This document shows, piece after piece, positions 63,384 to 64,000 of a DNA stretch of 64,000 bases. A program made the translations under genes and the position numbers. The stretch's first letter is position 1, and each line of letters begins with the position of its first letter. The stretch lies in contig NZ_JACVFB010000002.1 in assembly GCF_014529945.1 (NCBI RefSeq), positions 248,001 through 312,000 on the forward strand, given 5' to 3'. The notes beneath the pieces were generated by a model. It saw only the letters and a program-made list of their open reading frames with translations, did no database searches and was not told where the DNA came from. This DNA comes from Chitinophaga varians. Lineage in GTDB: Bacteria > Bacteroidota > Bacteroidia > Chitinophagales > Chitinophagaceae.

Positions 63384-63442
63384 CAAAGGTTAAGTTCGAA
63401 TATGACGGGAATGTTAAGTTATACTAAATTTAACGTTAAGTA
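63384..63442 (-). promoter_or_regulatory. SusC promoter with three GTTAAGTW sites
   Basis: The minus strand reads ACCTTTG at 63390-63384 (-7-like box, 39 bp from the ATG). GTTAAGTT/GTTAAGTA occur at 63389-63396, 63413-63420 and 63435-63442. The two upstream sites are 29 and 51 bp from the box start, as in the DUF5690 promoter. A TTAACGTTAA palindrome is at 63430-63439. Confidence 0.65.
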
Positions 63443-63473
63443 TTTGTATATGATTCGTCAAAAAAGTTTACTA

Positions 63474-64000
63474 TTACTTTTCACTTTCGAGGAAGAAATA
63501 AACGACAAGAATCTGTGCGGTGTCTTCACCGATATTAGCGGGTTTGTGGCCCAGGCGGCCGTCGAAGAAGAGGGAGTCGCCTTCTTCAAGGATGTATTTT
63601 TCGTTATCGATCAGGTATTCCACCTTGCCTTTGATGATATATTTATATTCATAGGCATCGGTCTTCACGATCTGAGAGCGGCGGGCGCCTTTTTTTAATT
63701 CCAGCATCACGATATCCACCGGGAAATGTTTTACATTTTTGGTGAGGATCCTTTTATACTGGAATCCTTTAGCCGGCTCTTTTTCGAACTCCTGATAGGA
63801 GGATTTCTGTTTGATGATGACCTTGGATTGTTGTGACTGCTGGTCTATTTCATTGAAGAATTCGTTGAGGTCGAGGTTCAGTGCACGGATAATATTAATG
63901 AGTACCAGCAGGGAGGGCACGGTGCGGTTGTTCTCAATCTGAGAGATAAGGCCTTTGCTGACTTCCGCTTTGTCAGCCAGTTCCTGTATGGTAATGCCTT
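63474..64000 (-). CDS. XRE-family regulator with C-terminal cupin domain (partial, 5' end outside window)
   Basis: At least 175 residues; the start lies beyond the right edge. The visible N-terminal part is an XRE-type HTH (ITIQELADKAEVSKGLISQI, ENNRTVPSLLVLINIIRAL). The C-terminal cupin (about 85-175, EYKYIIKGKVEYLIDNEKY, LEEGDSLFFDGRLGHKPAN) is typical of MerR/XRE-cupin regulators that sense a small molecule. Adjacent to and upstream of susCD on the same strand, so the natural candidate for binding the GTTAAGTW sites. Confidence 0.88.
   Translation of the reverse strand, partial: GITIQELADKAEVSKGLISQIENNRTVPSLLVLINIIRALNLDLNEFFNEIDQQSQQSKVIIKQKSSYQEFEKEPAKGFQYKRILTKNVKHFPVDIVMLELKKGARRSQIVKTDAYEYKYIIKGKVEYLIDNEKYILEEGDSLFFDGRLGHKPANIGEDTAQILVVYFFLESEK

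Overview
The window looks like a Bacteroidota chromosome, most probably a Chitinophaga-type member of the Chitinophagaceae. The pointers are SusC/SusD pairs, TonB-dependent receptors, lipoproteins, families such as DUF5690, DUF6580, DUF5074 and DUF983, promoters with the Bacteroidota -7 box TAnnTTTG, and almost no Shine-Dalgarno sequences. There is no phage, conjugative element, intact insertion sequence, rRNA or CRISPR array. Gene content is mainly chromosomal housekeeping, transport and regulation, with one AT-rich accessory patch next to a tRNA.

Layout. 1-1643 (minus): the Arg/Gly-rich start of a partial gene, and kynureninase. 1969-8843 (minus): a self-contained tetR-tolC-acrA-acrB efflux operon with its own promoter, operator and terminator. 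9001-18332 (plus): DUF502, a zinc phospholipase C-like protein, serC, DUF1015, a degenerate CPBP protein, a TPR protein, an orphan paaN, a YceI lipoprotein and a 2TM protein. 18363-20356: acyl-CoA ligase, then tRNA-Arg(CCU) and a strong terminator. 20966-23326: a VKOR/thioredoxin oxidase fused to an inactive C39-like domain, a small HTH protein and a GG-leader peptide whose core has a cystine-knot cysteine pattern. 23454-28759: uncharacterised secreted and membrane proteins. 28865-34604: CPA1 antiporter, DoxX, two AraC regulators, an SMI1/KNR4 protein and an NTF2-like protein. 34660-41956: small secreted proteins, a tolC-macA-macB type export operon, DUF983 and a third AraC regulator. 42063-42300: a nested REP-like palindrome. 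42315-49391: S9 peptidase, fatty acid hydroxylase, a GntR/FadR regulator with its MFS target, an EamA transporter and a TPR membrane protein. 49488-56500 (plus): a vitamin B12 uptake and nucleotide-loop assembly cluster. 56633-64000: tatA, a DUF5690 MFS transporter, a SusD/SusC pair and the start of an XRE-cupin regulator.

How the genes work together. The B12 cluster forms a chain: outer-membrane receptor, surface propeller lipoprotein, inner-membrane DUF6580 protein (candidate carrier), then CobU, CobT, CobS and CobC. The DUF5690 transporter and SusC share a promoter layout base for base in spacing, which suggests one regulator controls both. Several regulators have recognisable operators: an inverted repeat for TetR, a 21-bp-phased direct repeat for AraC, and a shared 16-bp site for the FadR-type regulator and its MFS neighbour.

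The most novel locus is the 20966-23326 cassette. It combines a putative disulfide-rich secreted peptide with a dedicated oxidase carrying a peptidase-dead C39 fold. The other unexplained structure is a dispersed family of long intergenic inverted repeats, two of which are homologous through the loop.
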